The notes beneath the pieces are model-generated. The model was not told the origin of the DNA, did not search any database, and was given only the letters and a program-made list of their open reading frames with translations. This document shows, piece by piece, positions 43,701 to 51,654 of a DNA stretch of 64,000 nt. The stretch covers positions 164,021-228,020 of the forward strand of contig NZ_LMDW01000021.1 of NCBI RefSeq assembly GCF_001425205.1. The letters are read 5' to 3'. Position 1 is the stretch's first letter; every line of letters begins with the position of its first letter. Both the position numbers and the translations under genes were made by a program. The DNA comes from Variovorax sp. Root411. Its GTDB lineage: Bacteria; Pseudomonadota; Gammaproteobacteria; Burkholderiales; Burkholderiaceae_C.

Positions 43701-46700
43701 CGCGTGTTGGTTCCGCAGGTCTACGTGCGCGTAAAAAACGGAGACATCGATGGCTCGGGCGCTTTGCTCGCCGGCAAGGAAGTGAACATCAAGCTCGACG
43801 GTGATCTCGTCAACAGCGGCACCGTCGCCGGGCGCAAGACTGTCAGCATCACGGCAGAGAACATCCAGAACCTGAACGGCCGCATCTCGGGCGACAGCGT
43901 CGATCTCAAGGCCAGAAGGGACTTGAACAACATCGGCGGGATCATCGAGGCTGACAGCAAGCTGAGGATCGAGGCGGGGCGCGACATCAACGTGCGCACC
44001 ACCATGAGCAGTGGCATGACGCTGGACTTCACGCCCGGGGCCTTGGGCATGCGCGGTGGCACGATCGTGGACCGGGTGGCCGGGCTGTACGTGAGCAATC
44101 CCAAGGGCGAACTGGTCGCTTCGGCGGGACGGGATGTCAACCTCATTGGTGCACTGATCTCCAACAGCGGCAAAGAGGGGACGACCGACATATCGGCCGG
44201 CCGCGATGTGAACCTCGGCACGGTCGCGACGGCCAGACAAGACGCTTCCATCCGCAGCGCGGGCAACTACCGCGCGGAAGCCAGTACGCAGGAGGTCGGG
44301 ACTCGCATCGAGACGAGTGGCGACATCAGCTTGTCCGCCAAGCGGGACGTGAATGCACGGGCTGCCACCATCAACAGCAGCGACGGCGAACTCAGCGTCG
44401 CGGCGAAGCGTGACATCAACATCGATGCTGGCCAGTCGACAAGCGCACTGAATGAGGGGCTTCGCACTTCGGGAAGCGACGGGAAGCGCACCGAGCAAGG
44501 CAGCTTCAACTCGACGGGGGTCACTGGAAGCAGCCTGGGCGGCAAGACTGTCGTCCTGGACGCGGGCAACGACATCCGCATCCGGGGTTCCAATGTCGTC
44601 AGTGACAAGGGCACGGAGCTCTGGGCCGGCAACAACGTCACGATCGAAGCTGCGACGCAGACCCGTGACAGTCAGTACGTTCGCGAAGAGTCAAGGACCG
44701 GCATGTTCGATGGAGGCTCCGGCTGGACCTGGGGACGACAGGACACGCGAAGCACGAAAAAGACGGATGAAACGATCGCTGTCGGCAGTACGGTTGGTTC
44801 CATCTCGGGCAATGTTGTTATTGGCGCCGGGAATCAGTATCGGCAAGTGGGCAGCGATGTGATTGCTGCACGTGGAGACGTCAGCATCAGCGCACGTGAC
44901 GTGCAAATTGTGGAGGCTCGTGAGACCGCCCGCAGCGAAAGCACGCAGAGCTATTCGCAGAGCGGCATCACGTTGGGCTTCAAGGCGCCGCTGATCGACA
45001 TGTTGCGCAACTTGGAAGACACCTCCCAGGCGATGAAGGACACCAAGGACGACCGGATGAAAGCACTGGGTGCGGCTAGCATGGCACTCAGCGGCTACTC
45101 GGCGTACCGGGACATCTCCCAAGCCGCAGCGACGGGAGCGGGGTCTGGCGCTGTCAGTGCGGGCGCTACCCTGACCTTAGGCGGTAGTTCGAGCGAAACC
45201 ACCAGCACCCAAAGCAGCAACACATCGACCGGCTCGCGTGTACTGGCAGGAGGCGATATGTTTATCACGGCAACGGGAGGTGGGCAGAACTCCAACATCC
45301 TTGTGCGCGGCAGTGAGATCAGCGCAGGCAAGAATGTGAGCCTTGCGGCAGACAATAACGTCACGCTCGAGGCGGTGGCGAACACGCGGGAGCAGAGCTC
45401 TACCAGCCGCAGCAGCAGCGCGAGCATCGGCGTGGGCTTCACATTCGGGCAAAGCAACGGCATGACGATCGAGGTGGCCGCTGGAAGCCAGAGTGGGCGT
45501 GACAACGGCACCGACGGCGCATGGACGAACACCACCGTTACTGCGGGTCGGCAGGTCAACATCACCAGCGGCGGTGACACCACCGTTCGGGGCGCCACGG
45601 TTTCCGGGAGCCGCGTCAATGCCGACGTGGGAGGCAACCTGCACATCGAGACCTTGCAGGACACCAGCACGTACCACAGCCAGAACAGCGGGGGCGGCTT
45701 CAACGCCACCATCTGCGCCTGGTATTGCTATGGCGACAGCGGCGTGAGCGTCAATGCCCACAACATGCGCGGGGACGGTAATTTTGCGAGCGCGACACAG
45801 CAAAGCGGGTTCCTGGCGGGAGACGGCGGCTTTGCTGTCAACGTGGCGGGTAACACCAACCTTGTGGGCGGCGTGATTGGCAGTACCGATACGGCGGTGA
45901 ATGGAGGCAGGAACAGCTTCGCGACAGGCAGCTTGACGATGACTGACCTGGTCAACCACGATACCTTCCAAGGCAGTGGATACAGCGTTGGGTTCAGCAC
46001 GAGTACTTCGGGTTCGAGTTCGGGCAGCGCTGGCATCGGTAGCAAAGATGTCAATCGAATCAGTACGACGCAAAGTGGAGTCTCCGGGATTTCAGGCAAT
46101 ACTGCGGTGCGAACCGGCGTAGACAGCACCAATGCACTGCGCCAAACGAATCCCGGTGATGCAATGCGGGATATTGATGCGCAGATCCAAATTACCGCTC
46201 AGTTCGGCTCACAGGCATCCAAGTTCGGAGGGGCCTATGCGAATGACAAAAATGCAGAGCTACTACGTCAAGCTGCTCAAACCGACGATCCCGCTGCACG
46301 CCAAGCCTTGATTGAGGAGGCCGCCAAATGGGACGAAGGTGGGGTCTACCGCGCTGCATTACACGCCGCAATCGGAGGGCTGACCGGGGGTACAGGAGGG
46401 GCCATCGGTGCAGCAATGAATTCTCTTTCCGTACCCTATATCGCGGCCGCAATCAATGCGACTGAATTGCCGCCATCTGTTCGAGCAGCAGCCATTACAG
46501 TCGCCAGCGCTTCTCTCGGCGCTTCAGTAGGAGGCGGACTTTCCGGTGCAGCAACGGCCTTTAACGAAGTAATGAACAATTGCCTTGCAACCAAATGCCT
46601 GTCGATTCAATGGGATAAATCCGCCCCCGGCTACCATGCCTATGGACCCATAACCAGTCCAATTCTATGCAACACATCGGAAGCTGGTTGCCTGGAAGCG

Positions 46701-47090
46701 GCAAAGAAAGAATTTGCATGCAATTCTGCGCCTGGCCAACAAACCTGTTCTACTCCCGGAAATATGCAAGAGAATTTGGTTCTCGTAGGAGGCAATAAGA
46801 TCTCTCAATGGCTTTTATCCAGTGGCACTGTCATTATTAATGGAACAAATGACGGGCACGCATTTGATGACGGCTATATCATGAGATATCTTGATGTGGA
46901 TTCGAAAGGTAATGTGAGAATCATGACCGTGGGCGCAGGCGTGAATAAGGACTGGGGGGAGGTTCCATCGAAAATGGTTTCTCAAATTAATTCGACAGCT
47001 GGAACATTCATGTTCAACACACTTGGCGTGACCAATAGGGCGAATGTTCTGCAGCAAATTCGTGCGGGCTCAATTGAATTTAACAACTGA
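37794..47090 (+). CDS. cdiA: CdiA/BcpA-type contact-dependent inhibition exoprotein (TpsA, FHA/hemagglutinin family)
   Basis: A 3098-residue TpsA effector starting at GTG (GGGAG upstream) with an extended signal peptide: VNRHLHRIVFNAARG (ESPR), cleavage probably after residue 67 (SAHA). The TPS domain has N-P-Y-L (138-141) and N-P-A-G-I (178-182). A Gly/Thr/Pro-rich insert lies near 432-490 and FHA-type repeats fill most of the rest. The conserved block FLIETDPRFANYRNWLSSDY, LKRLGDGFYEQRLVREQVAQ and YVRVKNGDIDGSGALLAGKE (about 1838-1985) marks it as CdiA-like. A glycine-rich pre-toxin helix region (about 2850-2890) precedes VMNN (2926-2929) and a 169-residue C-terminal domain with six cysteines in its first 65 residues and no recognised toxin fold. 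Confidence 0.93.
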   Translation: MNRHLHRIVFNAARGMRMVVQETATSTGKGASKATTVASGAVVGAVVFAPMLIGAALAGMLTTSAHAQIVGAPNVPGNLRPTVLVAPNGVPVINVQTPSAAGVSRNIYNQFNVGANGAILNNSRTTVQTQLGGFIQGNPYLATGPARIILNEVNGGNPSQLRGYIEVGGSRAEVIIANPAGISVDGGGFINASRATLTTGTPQFNALGNLDSFLVRGGTITIDGAGLDASKTDYAAILARAVQANAGIWASELKVVTGANQVSADHSQVTPTTGTGATPTFALDVAALGGMYAGKIVLIGTEAGLGVRNAGTLQASPGATALAGAGQLVVTSAGRLENIGTIQATADANLSAVALANSGRVASGGNLKITTQGDLANALNGTGGTLEGARLELASTAGDIDNRGGTIRQTSNASLALSAPVLSNTGGGVIGLEPVAAPPSTPGTGSGGGTTTGGTTGPSTPTTGGGTNAGTATGGTLTPAPYVPPSPGTVTAAGTLRNDGGKIYAGGPITLQTADLVNNGGTLSVASMALNQPSFSNQGGTINVTGAFTANLGTFDNSSGTLRSGSLDITTSGDLNNQDGKLTSDSDANLSVGGKVDNTRGTVSATGALTAGVAGAVNNTSGTLVANNSVALTAASLDNTQGSIQSANANTQLAVANQLTNSGGTIGAGTDVSVQAGSLSNSGSIRGSNDTTLSVSDALTNDGSITAGRNTTVAAGSVASSTAGVLGAGVGNDGKLGAAGDLHVTASGALVANGTNLAAGNATLQGASVDLSSSQTSAASIAVTATQGNVTTSGATVVTPGTLSVTANAQPGQTLTNDAGKLNAGQLQINASNLANINTGEIVQTGSGTARVVVGGSLDNSGGIFSSNGDAVIAVGSLTNHKGTLQVAGSSNLDLTAAGQIDNSAGGVIFAGGNATLSTHGLNNDAGRITATGNLGIDADKSKAATNVGGTIAANGGTTVLAGSLDNTDGAVAAVNGNLAITTTGVTTNTRGAMQAGGDTVLTNAGLMNQAGKITGNNLLVNTTGKDLDNSSNGTLVATGSVTVRSGALNNESGLIQSGGALDIDTNGAKLTNTKAAGFTGGKGGIASGDTLTLTTGELDNTAGYIGAKGQLNASASRLAKNDGGQIVGESDVLLTTNGFQNNGGQVQAQGGLTIATAGATLDNTNGLLRANMDVVLSGATVTNSTTSAGDKGIEGKNVSIAAQSIVNKAGAVRADENVTLTSSATIDNTTGLVSAGKILTVEDPGATRSLAVINTGGTLLAGQKVVLDAGSVTWDGKLLSQGDMELTVTKDISFAAGSETIANNNLSITTSGDITNSGRLASGNDLTLSAKNINNTVTGDIAGKTTTLNASDTLTNRGVIDGGTTRINAGTLNNYGTGRIYGDTIAIAVGTLNNDAETINGVATAGTIAARTQLDIGAVALNNSNGALIFSGGDLAIGRELVNGKASGSADVLRNRAATIEATNDASIKVNVLENTNGGVTWTMQNGQAGAPRTEYALPGSSTRYAADQLVFVTVQGPSVDFEHLMGVLWPSFVSQAGGPNIGQFSGLLVPSSNYPLSLFSAYYANPPRNSSDLTGIRQVGTDFTETFTEPGAWYARTDPIWATFGVTPPPTDTPSGDAQTQAYLDAHKRLDTATAAFIADVYQNYARAYYSWTYSDSSTIPVLQTSAPARIIAGGKMDIAVGSGTNDMSQILAGRALNVTGGTIANRNLEVAGSQNRTGTQYYNDGSGDMPMPTPYNSSIPITVTLAAARQEGNVAVNGGGTGTGTLSVGQTNQGVASANGANAATPNGPSGTGPTAGAGAAGATVNPIIQVKLAASGATEQIVRTTAPSVMLPTASLFRTHAEASSRFLIETDPRFANYRNWLSSDYLLNNLGLDPNNTLKRLGDGFYEQRLVREQVAQLTGGRYLDGYDSDEKQYAALMDAGVTFARQYGLRPGIALSDAQMAQLTSDIVWLVEQTVTMPDGSTQRVLVPQVYVRVKNGDIDGSGALLAGKEVNIKLDGDLVNSGTVAGRKTVSITAENIQNLNGRISGDSVDLKARRDLNNIGGIIEADSKLRIEAGRDINVRTTMSSGMTLDFTPGALGMRGGTIVDRVAGLYVSNPKGELVASAGRDVNLIGALISNSGKEGTTDISAGRDVNLGTVATARQDASIRSAGNYRAEASTQEVGTRIETSGDISLSAKRDVNARAATINSSDGELSVAAKRDINIDAGQSTSALNEGLRTSGSDGKRTEQGSFNSTGVTGSSLGGKTVVLDAGNDIRIRGSNVVSDKGTELWAGNNVTIEAATQTRDSQYVREESRTGMFDGGSGWTWGRQDTRSTKKTDETIAVGSTVGSISGNVVIGAGNQYRQVGSDVIAARGDVSISARDVQIVEARETARSESTQSYSQSGITLGFKAPLIDMLRNLEDTSQAMKDTKDDRMKALGAASMALSGYSAYRDISQAAATGAGSGAVSAGATLTLGGSSSETTSTQSSNTSTGSRVLAGGDMFITATGGGQNSNILVRGSEISAGKNVSLAADNNVTLEAVANTREQSSTSRSSSASIGVGFTFGQSNGMTIEVAAGSQSGRDNGTDGAWTNTTVTAGRQVNITSGGDTTVRGATVSGSRVNADVGGNLHIETLQDTSTYHSQNSGGGFNATICAWYCYGDSGVSVNAHNMRGDGNFASATQQSGFLAGDGGFAVNVAGNTNLVGGVIGSTDTAVNGGRNSFATGSLTMTDLVNHDTFQGSGYSVGFSTSTSGSSSGSAGIGSKDVNRISTTQSGVSGISGNTAVRTGVDSTNALRQTNPGDAMRDIDAQIQITAQFGSQASKFGGAYANDKNAELLRQAAQTDDPAARQALIEEAAKWDEGGVYRAALHAAIGGLTGGTGGAIGAAMNSLSVPYIAAAINATELPPSVRAAAITVASASLGASVGGGLSGAATAFNEVMNNCLATKCLSIQWDKSAPGYHAYGPITSPILCNTSEAGCLEAAKKEFACNSAPGQQTCSTPGNMQENLVLVGGNKISQWLLSSGTVIINGTNDGHAFDDGYIMRYLDVDSKGNVRIMTVGAGVNKDWGEVPSKMVSQINSTAGTFMFNTLGVTNRANVLQQIRAGSIEFNN
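46572..47087 (+). other. CdiA C-terminal (toxin) region, family not recognised
   Basis: This is the exchangeable end of the exoprotein, from VMNN to the C-terminus. DNA composition shifts to visibly lower GC than the upstream repeats, and the six-cysteine segment (NNCLATKC, ILC, EAGC, FAC, QQTC) is followed by about 100 residues containing V-I-I-N-G-T-N-D-G-H-A-F-D-D-G-Y and T-V-G-A-G-V-N-K-D-W-G. None of the common CDI toxin signatures (DNase, tRNase, EndoU, pore-forming) is visible. Target and activity are unknown. Confidence 0.7.
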
Positions 47091-47096
47091 TAGGCG

Positions 47097-47648
47097 ATGA
47101 GGCTTTTAAAAATCTATCGTGCCACGGCGCTTGTCGCCGTTGCTGCGTTTATTTGTGCCGCAATCTATTTGCTCTCAAATTTTGTCGTCCGAGAAGTTCC
47201 AGTTTCCGTCTCGTATGACGTAGTCACATCCCCTGGGTCGACAAATGCCTTATTCCAAGAAATTGGAAGGGTGGCTGCTGCGCTTGGGATGAAGGCTGGA
47301 AAGGATGCGGATGCGTCAAATGTACAGCGTATGCATTGGAAGAAAAAGGATGATGCTCAGGGCATGTCTTGGGATTTGATGAGCCCCGGTCAATTGCATA
47401 TTTCAATTTATTCAACCGCTATCGGGAGCGATGAAGATTTTGTGAGATTGATAGTGCAAGTGCAGGAGAAGATTTCTACTGGATCGGAAAAAATTACAAG
47501 TCACTTGCAACTGGCTCCAGAGCGATTCGGCGCCTGTGCAAGTCCGCAACGCCCCGAAGTCAAAGATAGTACGTGCATTTACGAGCGCGCCGAGGTTCTT
47601 GATATCCCCGAGTTAAAGGCCTTGTTGCGGTCGCATCCTTCGAAATAA
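47097..47648 (+). CDS. Candidate CDI immunity protein (membrane-anchored)
   Basis: A 183-residue protein beginning six bases after the exoprotein stop, exactly where Burkholderia-type CDI loci carry the immunity gene. It has one N-terminal hydrophobic helix (ATALVAVAAFICAAIYLLSN) and then a soluble domain with no known motif; two cysteines (CAS, STC) near the C-terminus could pair. The positive N-terminus suggests N-in topology and a periplasmic domain. If it is the immunity protein, the toxin probably acts in the periplasm or at the inner membrane. AT-richness like that of the toxin region supports joint acquisition. Confidence 0.65.
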   Translation: MRLLKIYRATALVAVAAFICAAIYLLSNFVVREVPVSVSYDVVTSPGSTNALFQEIGRVAAALGMKAGKDADASNVQRMHWKKKDDAQGMSWDLMSPGQLHISIYSTAIGSDEDFVRLIVQVQEKISTGSEKITSHLQLAPERFGACASPQRPEVKDSTCIYERAEVLDIPELKALLRSHPSK

Positions 47649-47791
47649 TTTTCCCTGCAGATTTTACGAAAGGCTGGCGTCCGTTGGCCTTTGAAGATAA
47701 ATCCACGTGAACCCCTCAGGTTCTCCGCTTTTCTTGGCATGTAGGGTCGGCATTGATTTATTTTGATTGACGAGATTTCAGCGAGGAATTG

Positions 47792-48265
47792 GTGTCAGAT
47801 TTTTATATTTATGCGATACCAGGAAAAATCAAATTGAAATATCGAACTATTCTTGCTTTCACGCTGGTGTGTATGGCTCTCGCCGCCTGCAAAACTGCGC
47901 CTTTGTACGAGCCCACGCGTCGCGCGCTGGTAGCCGCAGATGAGGACGAAGAACGCACGGTGGTCGGCCAGCCAGTACCGGGCACTGCGATCTCGCAACT
48001 GCGTCCCGGCATGACCTACGCACAGGCCGTTAAGACCATGGGCAAGCCTGATGCTGAAACGGTGAGCAACACCGGCAAGGCCTGGATCCCTACGTACAAC
48101 GGAACCGATCGGTGGCGCCACTACCTTGCTTACAAGGGTCAAGGCGTGTTGGTCTTTGCGGGGGCGGCAGGCGGAGAGATCGCGGAGATATCCCGGACCA
48201 AGGCCTACACGCCCGACGTGCTGATCCAAATCGTTCACAACCCCAAGGACAGTGGTCGATTCTGA
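47792..48265 (+). CDS. Lipoprotein 1 of the CDI locus, BamE/SmpA-like
   Basis: About 157 residues from the GTG at 47792 (GAGGA upstream). A lipobox L-A-A-C ends the hydrophobic segment ILAFTLVCMALAAC. The mature domain contains I-S-Q-L-R-P-G-M-T-Y-A-Q-A-V-K-T-M-G-K-P, the signature L-x-x-G-M-T-x-x-x-V-x-x-x-x-G-x-P of SmpA/BamE-like domains. In Burkholderia a lipoprotein gene (bcpO) sits between immunity and transporter genes, so this protein occupies the O position. The first 20 residues are unusual and the start is uncertain. Confidence 0.75.
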   Translation: MSDFYIYAIPGKIKLKYRTILAFTLVCMALAACKTAPLYEPTRRALVAADEDEERTVVGQPVPGTAISQLRPGMTYAQAVKTMGKPDAETVSNTGKAWIPTYNGTDRWRHYLAYKGQGVLVFAGAAGGEIAEISRTKAYTPDVLIQIVHNPKDSGRF

Positions 48266-48289
48266 GAGCCACGACTTTCGAAGAAAAAA

Positions 48290-48892
48290 ATGAGAATGAA
48301 ACTGTCACACCCATTCCCACAAGCTGCCGCTGTCCTCGCGGTGATCGCCAGCGTGTTCCTGTCCGGTTGCGCCACCAAGCTTGCCCAGCCCATCACCGGC
48401 TACACCTGCTGCAACTTGCGCCCTGATTACGGCTGGGTTTCCAGTGCCAACATGCTGGGAGGTCCCATCGTGCCCGTCGGCGAGCCCGTGGTGCTCGATA
48501 CCGTGAAGCGCGACCGCTATGCCTACGGGACCATTGGCGGGGACTACGTCTCGCTGCGCGACGACACAGCCCGCAGCAGGGAAGACATGCTGCGCTGGAC
48601 GCGCCAGATCGTCGTTCCGACGGACCCCAAACTGACGCTTGCCACCTGGAGTCCCGAGGTGCAGAAGGCTGTGTACGCCGCCAAGGTCGTCGTCGGCATG
48701 ACCCGGCCCCAGGTGCTGATGTCGCTCAGCTACCCGTCGCGCAACGACACCAAGGACCTGAACGCCAGCACGTGGCGTTACTGGACGACCCAGGAAGACG
48801 AGCCGGTGGACATCCTCTTCGGCGCCGATGGCACGGTGACCGGTTTCTCAGGCAAACCCTCCGCGGTTCGCACGGTCGAGTTCAGGCGTTGA
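48290..48892 (+). CDS. Lipoprotein 2 of the CDI locus, BamE/SmpA-like
   Basis: A 200-residue lipoprotein starting MRMKLSHPFPQAAAVLAVIA with the lipobox L-S-G-C. The C-terminal half has V-V-V-G-M-T-R-P-Q-V-L-M-S-L-S-Y-P, again a BamE/SmpA-like motif, so two such lipoproteins are encoded in tandem. An N-terminal Cys pair (T-C-C-N) lies just after the lipobox. The stop is two bases before the TpsB start, which implies translational coupling. Either protein may assist assembly or stability of the TpsB pore or of the exoprotein at the outer membrane; this is inference. Confidence 0.8.
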   Translation: MRMKLSHPFPQAAAVLAVIASVFLSGCATKLAQPITGYTCCNLRPDYGWVSSANMLGGPIVPVGEPVVLDTVKRDRYAYGTIGGDYVSLRDDTARSREDMLRWTRQIVVPTDPKLTLATWSPEVQKAVYAAKVVVGMTRPQVLMSLSYPSRNDTKDLNASTWRYWTTQEDEPVDILFGADGTVTGFSGKPSAVRTVEFRR

Positions 48893-48894
48893 TC

Positions 48895-50652
48895 ATGAGC
48901 CACCTCAACAGCGTGCCTCGGCGCACGCGCTTGGCTGTGGCCGCAGCCCTTGTTGTCTCGCCGCTGGCGGCGTTGGGTCAGCAATCGCCGACCACGCCGC
49001 AACCCTTCGTCGAGCAGCAGCGCCAGCAGGAGCGCGAACGTGCCCTGCGCGAGCAGAACGAGCGCACCGTCGACCAGCGACCGCAGGCTGCGCCACCGAC
49101 GCCAGTGCAGCGCATCCCTGAATCCGAGGCCCCGTGCTTTCGCATCGACAGGGTGCTTCTGGTCGGCGAGCAAGCCAAATCGTTCCAGTGGGCCGTGGCC
49201 GATCTGTCGGGGCCTGATGGCAACGACTCTCCGGTTGGTCGCTGCTTGGGCACGACGGGCGTCAACGTGGTCTTGGCACGCGCGCAGCAAACCGTCATCG
49301 CACGTGGCTTCGTCACCACCCGAGTCCTCGCCGCCCCGCAGGACCTCTCTGCCGGCACCTTGACCCTCTCGCTGGTACCCGGCCGCATCGCCGCCATCCG
49401 CACGACCGCAGACTCTTCATCGACGTTGCTCGGCAGTTCCGCCTTGCTGGCCACGGCCGTCCCCGCACGCTCCGGCGACCTGCTGAACTTGCGCGACATC
49501 GAGCAGGGCCTCGAGAACCTGAAGCGTGCCCCCACCGCCGAAGCCGACATCCAGATCGAACCCTCGACCGCACCGAACGCGCGTCCCGGCGACAGCGACC
49601 TCGTCGTCAAGTATGTCCAAGCCAAGAAATGGCGTGTCACCTTCAGCCTGGACGACAGCGGCACCGAAGCCACAGGCCGCTACCAGGCTGGCGCCACGCT
49701 GTCCCTGGACAACCCTTTCGGCCTGAACGACCTGTTCTACGTCAGCGCCAACCACAACCTCAACAATCACCTCTTCGGCGATCCGGCCAAGGGCACCGAG
49801 GGCCAGACCGTTCACTACTCGCTGCCGTACGGCTACTGGATGCTGGGCTTCACGGCCTCCAACAGCCAGTACCACCAGAGCGTGGCAGGCCTGAACCAGG
49901 ACTACGTCTATGCCGGCAAGACCAACAACGCCGAGGTCAAGCTTTCGCGCCTGCTCTACCGAGACCAGCACCGCAAGACCACGGTGGCGCTCAAGGGCTG
50001 GCGCCGCGAGTCGCGCAACTTCGTGGACGACACCGAGGCCGAGGTGCAGCACCGCGTGGTCGGTGGCTGGGAGCTCAGTCTCAACCACAAGGAGTACATC
50101 GGTGAAGCAACGCTCGAAGGCACGCTGGCCTACAAGCGCGGCACCGGCGGCTTCGGCTCGAAAGCGGCACCCGAAGAAGAGTTCGGCGAGGGCACCTCGC
50201 GCCTGAAGCTGTACACCGCCGACGTCAGTCTCAATGCCCCGTTCAAGCTTGGCGAGCAGAAGCTGCGCTATTCCGGGCTGATCCGCGCGCAATGGAACCG
50301 CACGCCGCTGACACCTCAGGACCGTTTCGCCATCGGCGGGCGCTACACGGTCCGCGGCTTCGATGGGGAGACGAGCTTGATGGGCGAGCGTGGCATGCTG
50401 ATCCGCAACGACATCGGGTGGGCTATGGGACAAAGCGGGGCAGAGCTGTACGCGGGCATGGACTACGGCCACGTCGGCGGACGCTCCATGGCAGACCTGC
50501 TGGGCCGCAGCCTCGCCGGTGCGGTCATCGGCGTGCGTGGCCAGTGGACCAAGCTGAGCTACGACTTCTTCATCGGCACGCCGATCAGCAAGCCCGAGGG
50601 CTACCGCACGGCGAAGGTCACGCTCGGATTCAATCTCAATGCAAGCTTCTGA
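48895..50652 (+). CDS. cdiB: CdiB/FhaC-type two-partner secretion transporter (TpsB)
   Basis: A 585-residue Omp85-superfamily outer-membrane pore. After the signal peptide there is a Gln/Glu/Arg-rich plug-helix region (FVEQQRQQERERALREQNER), POTRA domains from about 80 to 240, and a 16-strand barrel. The surface-loop/lid motif R-F-A-I-G-G-R-Y-T-V-R-G-F-D-G (near residue 480) is the hallmark VRGF/Y tetrad. The protein ends in N-A-S-F with an aromatic C-terminus. It would secrete the CdiA-type exoprotein encoded upstream. The same C-terminal sequence recurs as a fragment near 61865. Confidence 0.94.
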   Translation: MSHLNSVPRRTRLAVAAALVVSPLAALGQQSPTTPQPFVEQQRQQERERALREQNERTVDQRPQAAPPTPVQRIPESEAPCFRIDRVLLVGEQAKSFQWAVADLSGPDGNDSPVGRCLGTTGVNVVLARAQQTVIARGFVTTRVLAAPQDLSAGTLTLSLVPGRIAAIRTTADSSSTLLGSSALLATAVPARSGDLLNLRDIEQGLENLKRAPTAEADIQIEPSTAPNARPGDSDLVVKYVQAKKWRVTFSLDDSGTEATGRYQAGATLSLDNPFGLNDLFYVSANHNLNNHLFGDPAKGTEGQTVHYSLPYGYWMLGFTASNSQYHQSVAGLNQDYVYAGKTNNAEVKLSRLLYRDQHRKTTVALKGWRRESRNFVDDTEAEVQHRVVGGWELSLNHKEYIGEATLEGTLAYKRGTGGFGSKAAPEEEFGEGTSRLKLYTADVSLNAPFKLGEQKLRYSGLIRAQWNRTPLTPQDRFAIGGRYTVRGFDGETSLMGERGMLIRNDIGWAMGQSGAELYAGMDYGHVGGRSMADLLGRSLAGAVIGVRGQWTKLSYDFFIGTPISKPEGYRTAKVTLGFNLNASF

Positions 50653-50862
50653 TCCAAAAATGGCAGCCTCATAAAGGCGATAGCAGTCTTACCTCTGGCA
50701 GTATGGTGGTCCCGTTTTCGGCCCTTTTTCCATCGAGTTCTTGAAACCACGGTGGAAGGCAAGACGCCGTCAGACGGCTGCACATCAGGGTAGTCCGAGT
50801 AACACGCGGCACGGCACTCGCTTCCACCCGACGACGGCCCAGCCTCTCTTTGCAGATCAAGA

Positions 50863-51453
50863 ATGAAAATCAAACCGGGAACACACTGGTTCTCCATTCC
50901 ACTTCTCGCCGCCGTGGTGTTACTGAGTGGATGCCAGTTGGCGGGCTATCGCACGCCAACTGCAGACGAGCCTCACGCGGAGCTCAGGATCGAAACGAAC
51001 GATCGCGTTCGCATCCTCTTGCTCGACGAGAAAGGATGCATGACCCATTCTCAGGAGCTTGCGGAAGGTCCATCGTTTCTGGGTGCGGTGTCGTCGCGCA
51101 CCGATCCGTCGAAGGTGCATCTCCTGCGCACGGACCAGGATGTCATCATGGAATACGCATCACCGTCGGTTGGCAAGATCTGCCGAATCCTTTTTTCATT
51201 TCGTCCGGAGAGCGGCGCGCGCTATCGACTTGCAGGCAACCGCTTCATCGATCCAAAGGGTGACACCTTCTTCGGCAAAGAAATCTCGGCAGAGAAATGC
51301 GACGTGGTGATGATGAAGGAGAAGGCTGACGGACCACAGACCCCGGTGCCATTGCAGGGACGATCTCCCGACTTGGCGTCCCCCATGTGCATCAAATTCA
51401 TCACACAGGAGGAGGTGCGCAGAAAGTATCCTCCGGCAGTTGCTCGGTTCTAA
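50863..51453 (+). CDS. Hypothetical lipoprotein
   Basis: A 196-residue lipoprotein with lipobox L-S-G-C (Cys24) after MKIKPGTHWFSIPLLAAVVL. The mature part contains four further cysteines (KGC, KIC, EKC, PMC) that could form two disulfides and no recognised domain. It lies 210 bases after cdiB on the same strand; the gap contains no gene that I can support. It may be an accessory of the CDI locus, but nothing else in the sequence shows this. Confidence 0.7.
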   Translation: MKIKPGTHWFSIPLLAAVVLLSGCQLAGYRTPTADEPHAELRIETNDRVRILLLDEKGCMTHSQELAEGPSFLGAVSSRTDPSKVHLLRTDQDVIMEYASPSVGKICRILFSFRPESGARYRLAGNRFIDPKGDTFFGKEISAEKCDVVMMKEKADGPQTPVPLQGRSPDLASPMCIKFITQEEVRRKYPPAVARF

Positions 51454-51654
51454 TTCATGCGCATTTGCTCAACGCGAGTTGCTGCCTTGTTGAAGGCATA
51501 CGACGGGGCCCAAGGGAAGCCATCGGGAGCGCGAAAGGCAGCGGACGCAAATACGCGGCGTTGTTCTCGGCTTGCTGGACGCCAAGGGCCGGAAGCTCCT
51601 GGAGCGCTGTGCGGCCGAGCCGGAGGCCATGGTGATTGCCACCGGCATGGCTCG

